From positions 34,062,598-34,126,597 of the forward strand of contig NC_064770.1 in the NCBI RefSeq assembly GCF_011397635.1: a DNA stretch of 64,000 bases, in the 5' to 3' direction. Below the pieces are notes generated by a model. That model was not told where the DNA came from. It worked only from the letters and a program-made list of their open reading frames with translations, and made no database searches. A program made the translations under genes and the position numbers. Source of the stretch: Epinephelus fuscoguttatus (taxonomy: Eukaryota; Chordata; Actinopteri; Perciformes; Serranidae). Positions 12,343-25,077 of the stretch are shown here, piece after piece (position 1 is the stretch's first letter; each line of letters opens with the position of its first letter).

Positions 12343-14460
12343 GCCTGGCTGCTCTCACACGAAGCAGCCGGTCCTCCAGGCAGCCTCACCGCTAACGTTA
12401 ACGTACTGTCTCCCCACTGGGTTAGCATGTTAGCTAACGTAGCTAGCTGAAGCCATGTACAAAACTTTGACAAAGTGTTTAAAAAGTGGTCACCGCTTTT
12501 ACAATATGCGCTCCCGGTGAATTAAAAAGAGAGAAGATGACAAAAATAATCCAAGTCCATCAAAAATTGCCGACTGAAAACTTAAAAAGAGGCAGCGTCG
12601 ACCTCTGGGAGTCAGGCTGTTAGCTCTGTTTACAAATTACGCGCTCGCCTGTCAAATATTGCCGTAAACAAGGTCGTAAAACTGTCGTAAATCCAGGAAC
12701 CAACAAAAACGTCTGAATAAAATAGGACTGTAATAATAATAATACAGTAAGTACCTTCAGATTGACTTTCGTTTACATGCGCTGCGTATAAGTATGAATA
12801 TTATGTTTTTTTATAATAACAATTGTTGAGTAAATGTCCTTGTGATATTATATTAACGTTAAACAGGAAATCCACCCTAAATCTGAATTTTTTTTCCTAC
12901 TATTTCAACATCGGACATTATATCCTCCGTATTTTTCCAGGGAATTTGGAGTTTTAGCAGCCTTGGGTGAGTTTAAATTCAACATTTTAAATCGTGCACA
13001 TTTTGTTTATAATTTAATACATTACATTTTAGACTCAACACGTTTTCTTTTCAGCCAAATAAATATATATGGCTAAATGATTCAGTACTACTTACAAAAA
13101 TTTAACACATGGACCTTAAAACAGTATTTGCAAATACCTCTCAAACGTCAGTTTCAAAGCATGTCTTCAATTATCTAAAACAAATATTGAACTAATAACA
13201 AGCATATACTAGCATTACTCCTTGCAACATGGTAGGAAACAGGACTGTTTATTTTTACAGGTCCATAATTTCCTGATGATTTTGTGGAAAGTTTCCTGCA
13301 AAGTAATACAGCATGTAATCTAGTCGACTAGTCTGTAGGTAAAATAGACAGTGTTTTGAGAAAGGTCATGTTGCTAGAGAATTTTGTGTTTATAAACTAG
13401 AGGAATATCAGGACACGTACAAATACTTTTAGAAAATACAACTGAATAATGAATTAATGAACAAGCAGGTGAAAAATTCAAATGAGAAAAAAAAATGTTT
13501 TTGTACAGGGGACTCAGTATTTCGTTTTCCTGGTTACGACCCTGCTACAAACATTAAAAAAATAATCCTCCTAAACTGCAAAATTGACAATGAATGACTC
13601 TGATGACTCATTAATATTTTTTGACCAAATTTTATTCACAATCCAACATGTATGTACCCACACTCTCCACACACCACCATGCACAAGTATGCATGTCGCT
13701 ACATGTATATATTCGCTGCCCAATAATATAATTTAAAGTTCGGCAGATGAATCTTTTTCTGATGATCATATCAAGCAGCCTACTTAGTCATCATAAATTG
13801 CATGTTAAATTTCTGTTTTAGGTGGAATTTCTCCAGATGGGGAGGTGGATTGGTCACCTGACGAGACTACAACCAGCTGGGTAAACATGGCGTCTGTCTC
13901 TGGATGTGAAAATTACATGTAGCGCTCCTGTCTGTTAAAGGTGTCACTGTCGCACCAGCGTCCCGTTTTACAGCCCAGAACACGGTAACGTGATGAAGAG
14001 GAGGCGAGGAGAGATGAAGGGGAGAAGGAGAGGAGCGCTTCACTGATGCTGCTGAATGTTTTTTCTCCTTGCATAGCATGAATGGTCTGATGTCTGCCCG
14101 GACTCTGATTGGCGCAGGATAATTGCTTTTGTTAACAGAGGCAGTGATTTGTATTTCCGTGAAGGTGTTTGCTTTTATTTTATCTGACAAATATCAAGAC
14201 TCTTGTTCTGTGGGCTCTCTTCAGCAGGGGCGCAGCTGGATTTTGGGCCCACCCTGCTCTTGGACCCCCTTTTAAAAATTATATAATCAGCGTGATTTTT
14301 GTGTGGGGCCCTCTCCCGCTCTTCTAACCTCACTAACAAATGTGCAGCAGAATGATCATACTGGCTACCCTCCACCGCTGTGCCCTGACTGCTGGTTTAT
14401 GACTGGTAACTGTGCTGCGCTGTGTGTTGTGTCTCTCATGCCTTGCTCAACAACACCACT
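12343..14460. promoter_or_regulatory. TOP3A-SMCR8 divergent intergenic region
   Basis: About 2.1 kb between the two start codons, so promoters and 5' UTRs of both genes must lie here or use upstream exons. I see no TATA box that I would trust. The bases next to TOP3A (12343-12660) include several GCTAGC/TTAGCTAAC-type palindromic motifs. The middle (12720-13800) is A/T-rich with nothing recognisable. The part before SMCR8 (13860-14420) is purine-rich on plus. A TATA-less shared promoter is an inference from the head-to-head layout. Confidence 0.5.
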
Positions 14461-15575
14461 ATGATAGGCTCACCTGACGTGGTGGCATTCACTAAAGACG
14501 ATGAGTATGGACAGACAACTCCCGACCTGTGGGCTCTGCCCGAGGAGTTCTCTGTCCCTCTCCATCCGCTTGCTGACTCCAACCCCTGGGCTAAAACCTC
14601 TTACGCCAAGTTCACCAAAGACTTCATCCTCATCTCTGAGTTCTCTGAGCAGGTGGGCCCTCAGCCGCTCCTCACCATCCCCGACGACCCCAAAGTCTGT
14701 GGCACCTTCGATCTCAACTACTTCTCCCTGCGCATCATGTCAGTGGACTACCAAGCCTCCTTTGTGGGACACCCGCCTGGGAGTGGCTACCCAAGGCTCA
14801 GCTTTGTGGAGGACTCGAGGGTGGTGCTGGGTGACTCAAAGGAAGGGGCGTTCGCCTACGTTCATCACCTCACGCTTTACGACCTGGAGGCGAGGGGCTT
14901 TGTTCGACCATTCTGTATGGCCTACGTCTCAGCAGATGAAAGGAAGATCATGCTGCAGTTTCAGGAGCTGTCCCTGCGTTTCTCACAGGCCTCTGAGTGT
15001 CTGAAAGCTGGGAACAGGAGAGCGTTTGCCAAGGAACTCCAGAGGAAGCTCCAAGACCTGGAGTAAGTACTTCAATATAACCTTGTAACTGCTAACATAT
15101 ATCATATATTTTACTACGAATTCCCACAAATCTTTTGTTGAATCATTTGGGTAAATAGTGAACAGAATAATCTGTGAAAAAAAATGGTAACAGCATGGTA
15201 GGATCACGTTGCCATCTCTTGCTAGCATAGCCAAAAACATGACTGGCTTCAGGAGTGGGACCACGTCATTGTTTTGTAAGTCATAAGTAAGTTTCAACTC
15301 TTAGCACTCAAATCCTGATTCATGACTGACAAGTCTCAAGTGAAGTCCAAGGTCAAGACTGAGAGGTCTTAAGTCAAGTACCAAGTCTTAAACTTAGAGT
15401 TTTGAGTCCTAAATAAGTCAGTGTAGAGTCACAAGTTAACCTGCATGTCTTTGGACTGTGGGAGGAAGCCGGAATACCCTGAGAAAACCCACAGTGACAC
15501 AGGGAGAACGTGTAAACGTGACAATGCTTACCACTGCACCACCGTGCTGCTTTTTAACAATAGAGTTAAAAAGTC

Positions 15576-15610
<35 letters not shown>

Positions 15611-18600
15611 CTATATTAAATTTACAGAAATCATCAGTGCTTTTTAAAATGTGTATTTATTTGTTGAAACAAGTTTTTGGAAGTTGTCTCTGGCTATAAG
15701 TTTTGACCCTTCCAATTTGCATACTGCAAGTCTTTTTTGATGACCTCCTAGTTTTCGTATGCAGAAGAAATTATATTTGGTCTCATATTTTCAACTGTCA
15801 CTCAGTAACATTATGTTAGTCCTTAATGGTTTTCTCGTGCAACTTGAGGGTCGACTTCGCTGGAGCTGAATAGTGGTAATGTTGGTGGATTCAGGATCTT
15901 TGAGCTTGGGGGAAGGTATAAAGTATTTTCAAGTCAAAAGGCTCAAGTTCAAGTGAAGTCATGAGTCACTGGTGTTAAAGTTCAAGTCAAGTTGCAAGTC
16001 TTCTTTGATTTTATTGAGTAAAGTCATCAAATTTGTGACTCGAGTCCATACCTCTGCAAATCTTATAGTTCATAATATCACCTGCTGCAGGTTTTCAGTG
16101 TTTCTTGTGGTTTCTCTTTACGCTGATGCTCCTCTTGAGGAAAAAATACAATTTTCTCAAACTGTATTTCCTTGTATGAACACCTGAACCAGTAGCTCTG
16201 TTTTCTTCCACTCAGGTACACTCACTCCGTGCTGCAAAAGGAGGAGGGCCTGCAGAGGGAGGCGAGTCCTCAGTGCATGTACTCCGCTCATGCTGTCGAG
16301 AAAGCCAACGAGCTTGCGAACGTGGAGAAGAGCATCTACGAACACAGAGACCTGCTGAGACAGATCAGCTCCTACCATCACCGCCCACGCCGCGATCCTC
16401 ATGCTGTCACCTGTCAGAAGTGTGTCACTGAGTGCTTGAGCGAGTGCGAACAGCTGTTAGAGAAATACGCCAAGCTTGCCAACCCCTTCAAATACGCTGA
16501 CAAAGAGGAGAAGGGGGAGGAAGGGCAGGGTCCAGTTGATGATGAAGGAGGTGAACAAGAAGTGGACGAGGATGAAGATGAAGTCATTAAACGCAGGCCC
16601 TCCTACACGCCACAGCTGATCAAAGCCAAGTCCGCAAAGTGTTTTGACAAGCGCCTGAAGACGCTGCAAGAGCTGTGTGACGATACGTTCTACGAGGCCA
16701 CTGTTGAGCTCCTGAAGGAGACTGAGAGGAGTTTCCGGGGAGACCTGTGTTACCTGCACACACGCCGCCTGGAGAGGGCGCTGTGCAGGAAACAGAGAGT
16801 TACCAACTTCCTGTTTGAGGAGGACCTCGGTGGTGATGATGAGGAGGACGTAGGGGGAACACTGAGACCATTCTGTGCTGTGAACCATGCTGTAGATAAC
16901 TTTACACTCTTAAATCCACCTCCTATTGTGCTGGGACCAGAACCTCTAGAGCTACATGTCCTGGAGCCTCCAGACCCTCTCAACCGTACTCAAGAGAGTG
17001 AGCTCGGGATTGCGGACAATCTGGAGTCCTCCCCCTCGGACCAGACTCTGGAGACCCAGGAGAGCTCCGAGGAGACCAAAGGAAGCTTCAGCAGCGATAA
17101 GAGCGGGGTGGGTCTTGCCGAGATCCAACAGAATCTATCAAGTATGAAGTCAGAAGCTCCTGATCCTGATTCTGACTTGACCCCTGACCCTGATCATAAC
17201 ACTGACCTGGAGAGGGAGAGCAGCAGTGAGGAGATGGAGACCACTGCTGGGGATGATGACGGAGACGAGACACCTGTGTCTTTGCTGGAGGTGGTGTCTG
17301 AGCTGGAGGCTAGCAGGGAGGACGAGTGTGATGGAGTTACTGACGGGGCTTGTGAGGAGGAGTCTGACTTGTTGGTTCCTTTAGATACAGCATGCTGTAT
17401 GGCCCAAGAGGGTTTCCTTTATGAGGCTTCTGCCCCGGAGGCGGTGTCTCGTCTTGGCCAAAGCCCCCAGCCGCAGCCCTGTGAAACCCTGGTGGTCAAC
17501 CAGGAGCCCCAGGCCCTCCTTCCACTACAGGATGACTACGCGGTGGGTTCTCCATGCTCAGACAGTCCTGCAGCTGGGCTCGAGCTGCCTGTCGGGCCCC
17601 TTGGAGATGCGGTTTCCCGTACCTCAGTGGAGGATGGGTCAGACTGTACCATGAGTGCTTCTACAGGGTCTGATCGGGCTGCTTCTCCTCTTGGCTATGG
17701 GGGAGTGGTGACCCTGCGTCAGAGGAAGAAGGCTGGACAAGGAGCCTTGAGGTTTGTGCGACAGTACCCCTTTGCGATGCAAGCTCTGTGGTGTCTGCTG
17801 AGCGGCAGGACCCTGGTGGTGCTCGGGGCAGATGAGGGGAGAGTCCGCAGACTGGTTGCTGCTCTGGCCCTCTTCGTGCCTGGTCCTGGGAAGTGTGGTG
17901 AGAGGGTTCAAGCCTGGCTGTCCTGCTCCTTCACCCTTACTGACCTGCAGAGGTGGAAACTCATTGGATTGCAAAGGTATTTCCAATTTGCATTTATATT
18001 TAAAGCATTTAAAGTTGGGTAGGCAGTTAAATTTCGGCTTCACTGCGCAATTATCCCATTGTAAACTTTGAGTATATTGTGATAAAAGTGGAGTGAGAAC
18101 AATAGACTTCAGCACCTCCTATTAGCTCTGTTTCTGGCCGTGACGAGAGAGACTCTGGCTAATCACAGGTCATTTTTAGAGGGAGGGCATTTCTGTTGGC
18201 TTTTCTACGAATGCAGATGAATGTGCACATCCCTTTGGTGAAAGCCTGATTCAGTGTCAGAGAATCCTGCAGAGGAGGTTGCTATTCCAGCACTGGCAAC
18301 AACCAGAAGAAGAGCGGGCAGCAGCTTCGCCGACAGACCCTTAGTCAGCTGCCACAGCAACCCAAATCCAGCCAGCAGAAACCCCAGCTCGTGGTTAACA
18401 GACAGCCCAGACTCTACGCCAGATCAACTAATAGGTTGGACCTGATGCTGCCTCTGGCCAACAAGCCTTCTGTGACAACCGCTGCTGGGGTGTGTGCATT
18501 GGCTGAATTTGAGCTGCTAAAGCCGCCGACCAATCTCTCTCCTGAGCTGCTGCCAGCTCACTTCCTGGAGAAACAGTCAGCAGGGGCGAGGAGCAAGGCG

Positions 18601-21600
18601 GAGTGATGACTTATGTTAGCTTGATAATTCTCGTCTCATTTGTGGTCTGATAAACAGAGAGACAGAGACAGCGAGGCAAGGAGGGGCTGAGTGAATGCAC
18701 TGTGTGTAACCATACAAGGAAATAAGATTAAATAAATTATGTATGGGAAACACTGGGTTACTGTATGAAGCGCGTGCATATGCCTGTGGTCATCTGGTGG
18801 GAGGGACTTAGGACAGAGAGAGGAGAACTGCAGGAAGAGGGTAGATTTTCATCTGGATTTCTGCCTTCTCCAGCTTTAACTGACACTCTGATACAAATGA
18901 TGGTGACGCACGATGTTACGTTTACTAAAACATTGTTCTTTGTGCTTGAAAAACTAATGAGATTCTCCATCAATGTAAAGTTTGAACATTATGGTTTATT
19001 CTTCTTTATAGTTTGTATCACAAATTACAATCCTGTTACTCATCTGGTCTGACTCAGTAATGAATAACTCACACAACCAACTATTCACCTATTAAACCTA
19101 CAGCCTCCGTTTTTCCTTGAACTTATTTGACTCACCTTTGTTACGACAGAATGGGCCTTAAAGTATTCATCATTTTACATTGAGAGAGAAGGCCATAGCT
19201 TCATTGACTAATTTCTTTGTTGAGACAGTTGGAGGCGCTGAGAGAGTCAGGAGCGGAGGGTGTGACGTGGACTTTACGTCTGATCTGGGTGTATTTATCA
19301 TACTGTAGGTGATTACCACTTTTACTGAATCGTGACACCACTGTTACATATATTAAACTGGATTTTATTCATCTTTACACCCCTGCCTTATTAACGTAAA
19401 GCATTTGTGGGGACACATATTTAGGTTACAAAGGTAACCCCGGTTCTCTGATAACAAGAGTGAGGTATCTCACTATGTGGTACACCCCTATGCATATTCT
19501 TCAGATGCTCAATACCATTACGGCAGCCCTATAGACTGGCAGTCCTGACGACTGCATCAAGAGGAGGAACATACTCATAAAAGGGGGTGATGCAGCATCA
19601 CCAGCCCATTCAACAACCTCTTCTCGCTTTTCACTCAGAAAGCTAAATCTCTTGACACGAATGCTAATGGGACTATTTGCTTAACAGTCCACAGACTGAG
19701 CTAACCACTCGATTGCCAGGGGCTAATCTTTCCTGATGTGGACTTTACATCTGATTGAGGCACCTCTGGGTGTATTTATCATACTGATTTAGTAGATGGA
19801 CGTAGGCGTATAAAACATTTACTGAATCGTGACACTGCTGTTACACACATTAAACTGGATTTTCATCATCTTAACACCGCTGTTTATTAATGTAAAGCAT
19901 TTGTGCAGACATATCTGTGTATGTATTCGCAAATTAGTTGTCGTACAATAACTACAAAAAGGTCAAAGCCAGCATTTTTATTTAAATTGCTGTACAGAAT
20001 TCTAGACACAAAAGTGGAGATGCATGATGTTGGATTTTTGTTAATATTTAACTCATTTTGGCTGAATGCCAATACATATATACTGATCAGCCAAAACATT
20101 AAAACCACTGGCTGGTTAAGTAAGTATCATTGATCATTTTGTCACAATGCAATGTTCCACTGGGAAACCTTTGGTCCTGGCTTTCATGTGGATGCCACTT
20201 GATGTGCTCCAACCATCCAAACGCTCTTGCAGGTCAAGTACACCCCCTCATGGCAGTGACACCCCCTCATGGCAGTGACACTCCCTCATGGCAGTGGTCC
20301 CCCCAACTGGACAGTGCATCTTGTGACACCATAAAAACTACCCAGGAAAGGCCCAAGGAATGCGGCAAATAGCACAAGGCATCAACATGGCCTCCAGATT
20401 TCCCATATCCCAATCTGTTCGAACATCCGTGGGACATACCAGCACCCCAGAGATACCCCTGATACACAGTGGGGCCTCCCAGGATCAGATTTGGCTCTGA
20501 CCTGTTGAGGCATGAACCCAGGACCTCTGGGGGTGTCCTGTGGTGTCTGGCACCAGGGTGCTGGCAGCTGATCTTGTGAATCCTGTGGGTACCGGCACGT
20601 CCCATGGATGCTCGATTGGATTAAGATCTTGGGAATTTGGAGGCCAGCTCAATGCCTTGAGCCCTTTGTTACAGTTGTCAGGCCATACCTGAGCAGTTTT
20701 TGCGGCGTGGCTTGGTGGACTGGCCTGCTGGGGGGGGGGGCACTGCCATTTGGGAGAGTCGTTGCCATGAGGGGGCACTCTTGGGTGCAAGAGCGGAACA
20801 TGAGTGGAACATATCAAGTGGCATCCACATGAATGCCAGGACCAAAGGTTTCTCAGTAGAGCAATATCTGATGGGGAACTGAAGCTGTTATTTATGCTCT
20901 CTTCAAAGCCACCATGCTCTTTGACAAAACCTGTGATTTTACCTCACTGAACACAGGAGTCACTAGTCTCTTGCTGCCTCGATCAGTTATTTTGTTTGTG
21001 TTATTATGTGACTGTTTTAAAGGGTTAGTTGGATTATCCAAAGTCACACGATAACACAAAAAAAACTAACCAATCAAAGCAGCGTTAGAGCTGTTACTCC
21101 TGTGTTCTGCTAGGTAAAATTACTGTATTTTTCAATGGAGTCTGGTGGCTTTGAAGAGAGCACAGATAATGGCTTTAGTTTCCTGTTACAATAGGCTGTT
21201 CTTGTTCTGTTTGGGTGGGTGGAACGTGTCAAGTGGCATCCACATGAAAGCCAGGACCAAAGGTTTCCCAGTAGAGGGTTGTATTGTAACAAGATGATCA
21301 AAATTATACACTTCACCTGCCAGTGCTTTTAATGTTTTGCGCTGAGTGTGATAATCCTCGTTAAAAAATATATTAATTTTAGCACAAACATGAAGAATAA
21401 CTTCCTGTACATATTAACAATTATACTGTATTTGTGTGTGCTGTATAAGCTTGCATTTGCAAAGTAATGAACACCAGTGTGTGTCTGTGTGTCCCCCACA
21501 GAGTAGCCTCCCCTGTGGGCTCCAGCATGCTTTACTCACTGTCCCGCTACAGTCGCTACATCTCCATCCTGGATGCTGACCAGAAGACCTTGCGCTGTCC

Positions 21601-21961
21601 GCCGTATCGTGGCCAACTCCTCGCCAACATAGCCGACCACCGCACTTACATCCGCCGTGGCTCCACCTACTTCCTTCACTTACAGAGCACCCTCTGTCAC
21701 ATGGCAGCCAGGGCCTTCCTGTTTACCTTCACCCACCACCTCCACCTGCCGGTCAGCCCCACGGAGGGGCCCGAGGTCGTGGAGGGCCGACGCCGCTGCT
21801 TCCTGCAGGAGCAGCTGGGGCTGGGAGAGGAGGACAGCCAAATACTGCTCTACCTCAGCCAGCTCATCACTCAGCAGTACCTACAGCCCGACACCGGGAG
21901 CAGTGCAGCAGCACCTTGTTTTAGTTTTAATTACACCACCAGCGTTTTATACAAAATCTGA
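14461..21961 (+). CDS. smcr8: SMCR8, C9orf72-SMCR8 complex subunit
   Basis: DENN-type partner of C9orf72 and WDR41, which regulates autophagy and lysosomes and acts as a GAP for small GTPases. Three coding exons, 14461-15062, 16216-17976 and 21502-21961, join in frame to 940 aa (human 937). The start at 14461 gives MIGSPDVVAFTK, matching the family N-terminus; an ATG at 14422 adds 13 residues foreign to the family. The N-terminal longin/DENN part is almost invariant, including DLEARGFVRPF. Arg145 aligns with the arginine finger reported for human SMCR8 (R147). The middle (about residues 290-530) is acidic, Ser/Glu-rich and poorly conserved. The C-terminal DENN part resumes with SGRTLVVLG and ends VLYKI. 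Intron 1 (1.15 kb) holds AAGTC-rich repeat sequence; intron 2 (3.5 kb) holds a foldback transposon. Neighbour TOP3A is divergent. Confidence 0.97.
15300..16060. repeat. AAGTC-rich dispersed repeat in SMCR8 intron 1
   Basis: Both ends are made of short CAAGTC/AAGTC words (about 15320-15430 and 15925-16040), with a (TA)n microsatellite at 15578-15608 between them. The words and the terminal GACTCGAGTCCA resemble a degenerate fish DNA-transposon-derived repeat. The family call is inference; the word richness is seen directly. Confidence 0.45.
15578..15608. repeat. (TA)n microsatellite in SMCR8 intron 1
   Basis: About 15 TA units. Confidence 0.9.
19255..19920. repeat. Direct-repeat pair flanking a 0.3-kb unit in SMCR8 intron 2
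   Basis: Bases 19255-19420 and 19735-19920 share long stretches in the same order: GTGGACTTTACRTCTGAT, GGGTGTATTTATCATACTG, ACTGAATCGTGACAC and TTAAACTGGATTTT. The copies have diverged by substitutions and by a short insert in the second. The 310 bases between them read GGTTACAAAGGTAACC at the left end, a palindrome. I do not recognise the family. Confidence 0.5.
20091..21348. mobile_element. Tc1/mariner-related foldback element, non-autonomous
   Basis: The left end (TGATCAGCCAAAACATTAAA) and the reverse complement of the right end (CAGCGCAAAACATTAAAAGC) are inverted repeats, and the subterminal CCACTTGA...CCAAAGG block also recurs inverted. The minus strand at about 20600-20660 reads WPPNSQDLNPIEHPWD, the signature around the last catalytic Asp of Tc1/mariner transposases, so the core is a transposase remnant and not a host gene. 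Bases 20885-21190 are a palindromic piece of another MITE family (compare 22470-22800). The whole lies in SMCR8 intron 2. Confidence 0.7.
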
Positions 21962-22346
21962 TACTGGGGCGAGGATTCCCACACACGTTTTATCAGAAAT
22001 CATCTTTGACCCTTTGGTTTTTAAAGGTGATCTTATAAAGGTCTACGGCTATTTTAGTTTCAGGACAAACTCTGCACTGGTTATTGTTTTATCTGTGTAA
22101 TCTCTCTCTGCCTTGCTGTCTATTTCTCTGGTCTCTCCCTTTCCTCTGTGCGCAGGAAACAGGAGACAGAGTGAGTTGTGAATGTCAGTGAGTGGGTTCA
22201 CTTTGCCTGTGTTTGGTTCACAGGTTGACCCTTACAAACACACATAACAGAGCAGACGAAAGTCGGCTCTGCTTATTTTCCTTTTAGTCATTTGTGTGTT
22301 TTTCACCTCCACTGAAAAAAAATGTTACCTACAAAGGCTTGTTGAA

Positions 22347-23677
22347 AAGGATAGTTCAGATTTTTTAAAGTAGGGTTGTAAGAGGTACTTATCCATAGTC
22401 ATGTTATTACCGACAGTAGATGGCGGTCGGCAGAACGTATTTTAGCCACCTAAAAGAAATATGTATCACTTTAAATGTACATTATATTTAGAATATTTTC
22501 TCTGTTTGCTCTATTCAAAGCCACCAAACTCCATTGAAAAATACAGTAACTTTAGGTTGCAGAACACAGGAGTAACTGCTTTACTACTGCTTCAATCGGT
22601 TACTTTGTTTGTGTTATTTTGTGACTTTGGATAATCCGAACTAACCCTTTAAAACACTAAAGTCACACAATAACACAAACAAAGTAACTGATCGAGGCAG
22701 CAGTAGACCAGCAACTCCTGTGCTCTGTGAAGTAAAATCACTTGTTTTATCAAAGGGGTCTGGTGGGTTTGAAGAGAGCATAAATAATGGCCTCAGTTCC
22801 TTGTCAGAAATCGCTGTTTAACAGCAATGTTTATTATATCAAAACCCTGCCCACAGTCGTACATACACCGATCAGCCGCAACATTAAAATCACAAACAGG
22901 TTCACTGGAACAACATTTATCATCTTGTTACAGTACAACGTTCTGCTAGGAAACCTTTGGCTCTGACATCCATGTAGATGTCACCTGACACGCTCCACCC
23001 TCTCAAACACCACTGCAGACCAAGTATGCCCCTTCACGGCAACAGCAGGCCCCCCAGCAGGACAGTGTACGTCACACTGCCAAAACTGTTCAGCATTGGG
23101 TTGAGGAATGTAACAAAGAGCTCAAGACGTCAACCTGGCCTCCAAATTAGCCAGATACCGATCTGATCGAGCATCCGTGGGACGTGCTGGTACCCCACCT
23201 TGCAACCCATAGGACTCAAAGGATACGCTGCAAGCGCCTTGGTGCCAGATACCACAGAACAACCCCTAGAGGTCCTGTATCCATGCCAATCAGTTTGGGA
23301 TCTAGGGAGATTGGAGGCCAGGTTGGCGCCTTGAGCTCTTTGTCACATTCCTTGGGCCATTCCTGAGCAGTTTTTGCAGTGTGCCATGGTGCATTGTCCA
23401 GCTGTGGGGGCCATTGCCATAAAGGGGTGTACTTGGTCTGTGGTGGTGTTTGAGTGGATGGTGTGTATCAAATAGCATCCACATGAATGCTAGGACCAAA
23501 GGTTTCCCAGTAGAACATTGCATTGTAACAAGATGATCGATGTTATTGACTTCATCTGTCAGTGGTCAGTGCTCCAGCTCTTCAAACTAGGGTCACGCCA
23601 GTTGCCATCTACTGTGGGTAATACAGTACTACCTCACACAACCCCACTTAAAAAAAATCCAAACTATTCCTTTAAGG
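22347..23677. mobile_element. MITE with palindromic core, split by a nested element
   Basis: Terminal inverted repeats: left GATAGTTCAGATTTTTTAAA at about 22350, right the reverse complement of AAAAAAAATCCAAACTATTC near 23675. The core (22470-22800) is a near palindrome: CAAAGCCACCAAACTCC...CAGAACACAGGAG reads back inverted as CTCCTGTGCTCTG...GGTGGGTTTGAAGAGAGC. A Tc1-like foldback (22867-23572) interrupts the right half. Related copies occur at 7725-7830, 20885-21190 and 34737-36119; 63562-63600 looks like an isolated end. Confidence 0.7.
22867..23572. mobile_element. Second Tc1/mariner-related foldback copy, nested
   Basis: The left end CACCGATCAGCCGCAACATTA is the family terminus seen at 20091. 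Subterminal blocks (AGGAAACCTTTGG...; ...CCAAAGGTTTCCCAG) are inverted copies of each other about 570 bases apart. The interior contains plus-strand WPPN and IEHPWD-like peptides from the transposase end. The right terminus is truncated next to the resumed host MITE. It sits inside the MITE 22347-23677, so it is the younger insertion. Confidence 0.65.
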
Positions 23678-23698
23678 TCAGTCTCCCCACCCCTCCTA

Positions 23699-23735
23699 AC
23701 ACACACACACACACACGCACACACACACACACACA
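23699..23735. repeat. (AC)n microsatellite
   Basis: About 18 AC units with one G interruption, just outside the right end of the MITE 22347-23677. Confidence 0.85.
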
Positions 23736-25077
23736 TACATTGTGTAAAAAAACTCAATCCAACATGGCTGTCTGAGTGTCATAATTGCTGGTCTGACCTC
23801 AGCTAAGTCCACCAACACCCACCAATCAGTGAGCAGTTTCTCAGCTATGACATCATCTCAGCTATATGTAAACATGTTTTTCAGGATTACTGTAACAAAC
23901 ATCACATATGCTGACATTTTCTGCCTGTGGAGAACACACGTCTCTGAAACTGTCTGTAAAACCTCAGTAGGCGGCTTGTTGCAGCTGGTTTTGTGACACG
24001 CCTCTTTCTTTAAAAACTACTACATACCTTCCAAAGGCCAAAACCTTTCTGAAGCCTATCCTTTAAATATTTCTTTCTTGAATCAATTTTAACACACATT
24101 CCTGCATTAATGTCGATTTTGTTCCAAGTAGAGACACAATGTTGGATTTTAGCTGAGTAAATTTGACTTTTTGAGAGCATGGAGTAAACATTACCAGCTT
24201 CCAGGCTGTGATGCATGAGGAAGTGTATTTGCTGTGTGAATTAGATCCAATCGGCCCCCACGTGAGATATTGCATGTGCAGAAATAACGTCATCACGACA
24301 CATACTCACCCATGCTGGGCAGCTGCAGCCAAAATCTGTCGCTATTAGCTAAGTGCTGGCCAGCATTTTCATGGATATTACTCACATGGTCAGGAACATT
24401 TTAACGCTACTTAACCTAAATGTATTGAATTTCACTGTTGTCTTAAAGTTGTGTGAGAGTGTTGTGGTGTCAGCATGAGACTGTCTTGTGCCAGGGTGAT
24501 TCACCATATTGATAATATTTCTGTTTCGTTGTATTTGGATGAACTGACTTGGGAGACGATGCTGAACAGTTTAAAAAGATGTTGCTGAGACGGTGATGTT
24601 GTGTTTGTAAAGATTTTATTATGGGAGCAAAATTATTTCCTGTGCCATCACAAGCAAAGCTCTAACACTTGAATTAGGACAGTTGCCTATTATTTATTTT
24701 CTTCTCAACAACCCTTGCTGGATGTGTGAACAAAACTCAACTGTTCTGTATTTATTGCTTTGGGACACAATTTGGATCATGACCATCATGCTGAGATTTT
24801 CTTTTCGGAGGATGCTGAAGAACTTCACAAGTATAAGGAGTTTTTTTTTTTTTTTTATCATAGCGGCCAGTGCAACAATACTGAAGAGGCGTCTTTGATA
24901 GTATTTTAGATTTTACTGTTCCTAATTCTGTGGTGTCAGTGATGGAGCTGTAATTCTGTATCTAGAATGGTACGTGTACTTGTGACTACATGGTCAGAGT
25001 TTTTAATGTGAAAGGTCAAACAATGTGGGATCATGGCTGCTGTCCTTCCTGCTACGAACAAGACTCATATTGATTTT

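Noticed and set aside
14422-14460. Upstream in-frame ATG for SMCR8
   Set aside because: Adds 13 residues (MCCVSHALLNNTT) absent from the family; the ATG at 14461 matches the conserved start.
16457-18115. Long antisense open frames over SMCR8 exon 2 (16457-16888, 17639-18115)
   Set aside because: Shadows of the G/C-richer coding exon; no family resemblance and no splice logic.
20485-20817. A 110-residue minus open frame as a possible host gene
   Set aside because: It contains the Tc1/mariner transposase signature NSQDLNPIEHPWD and lies between inverted termini.
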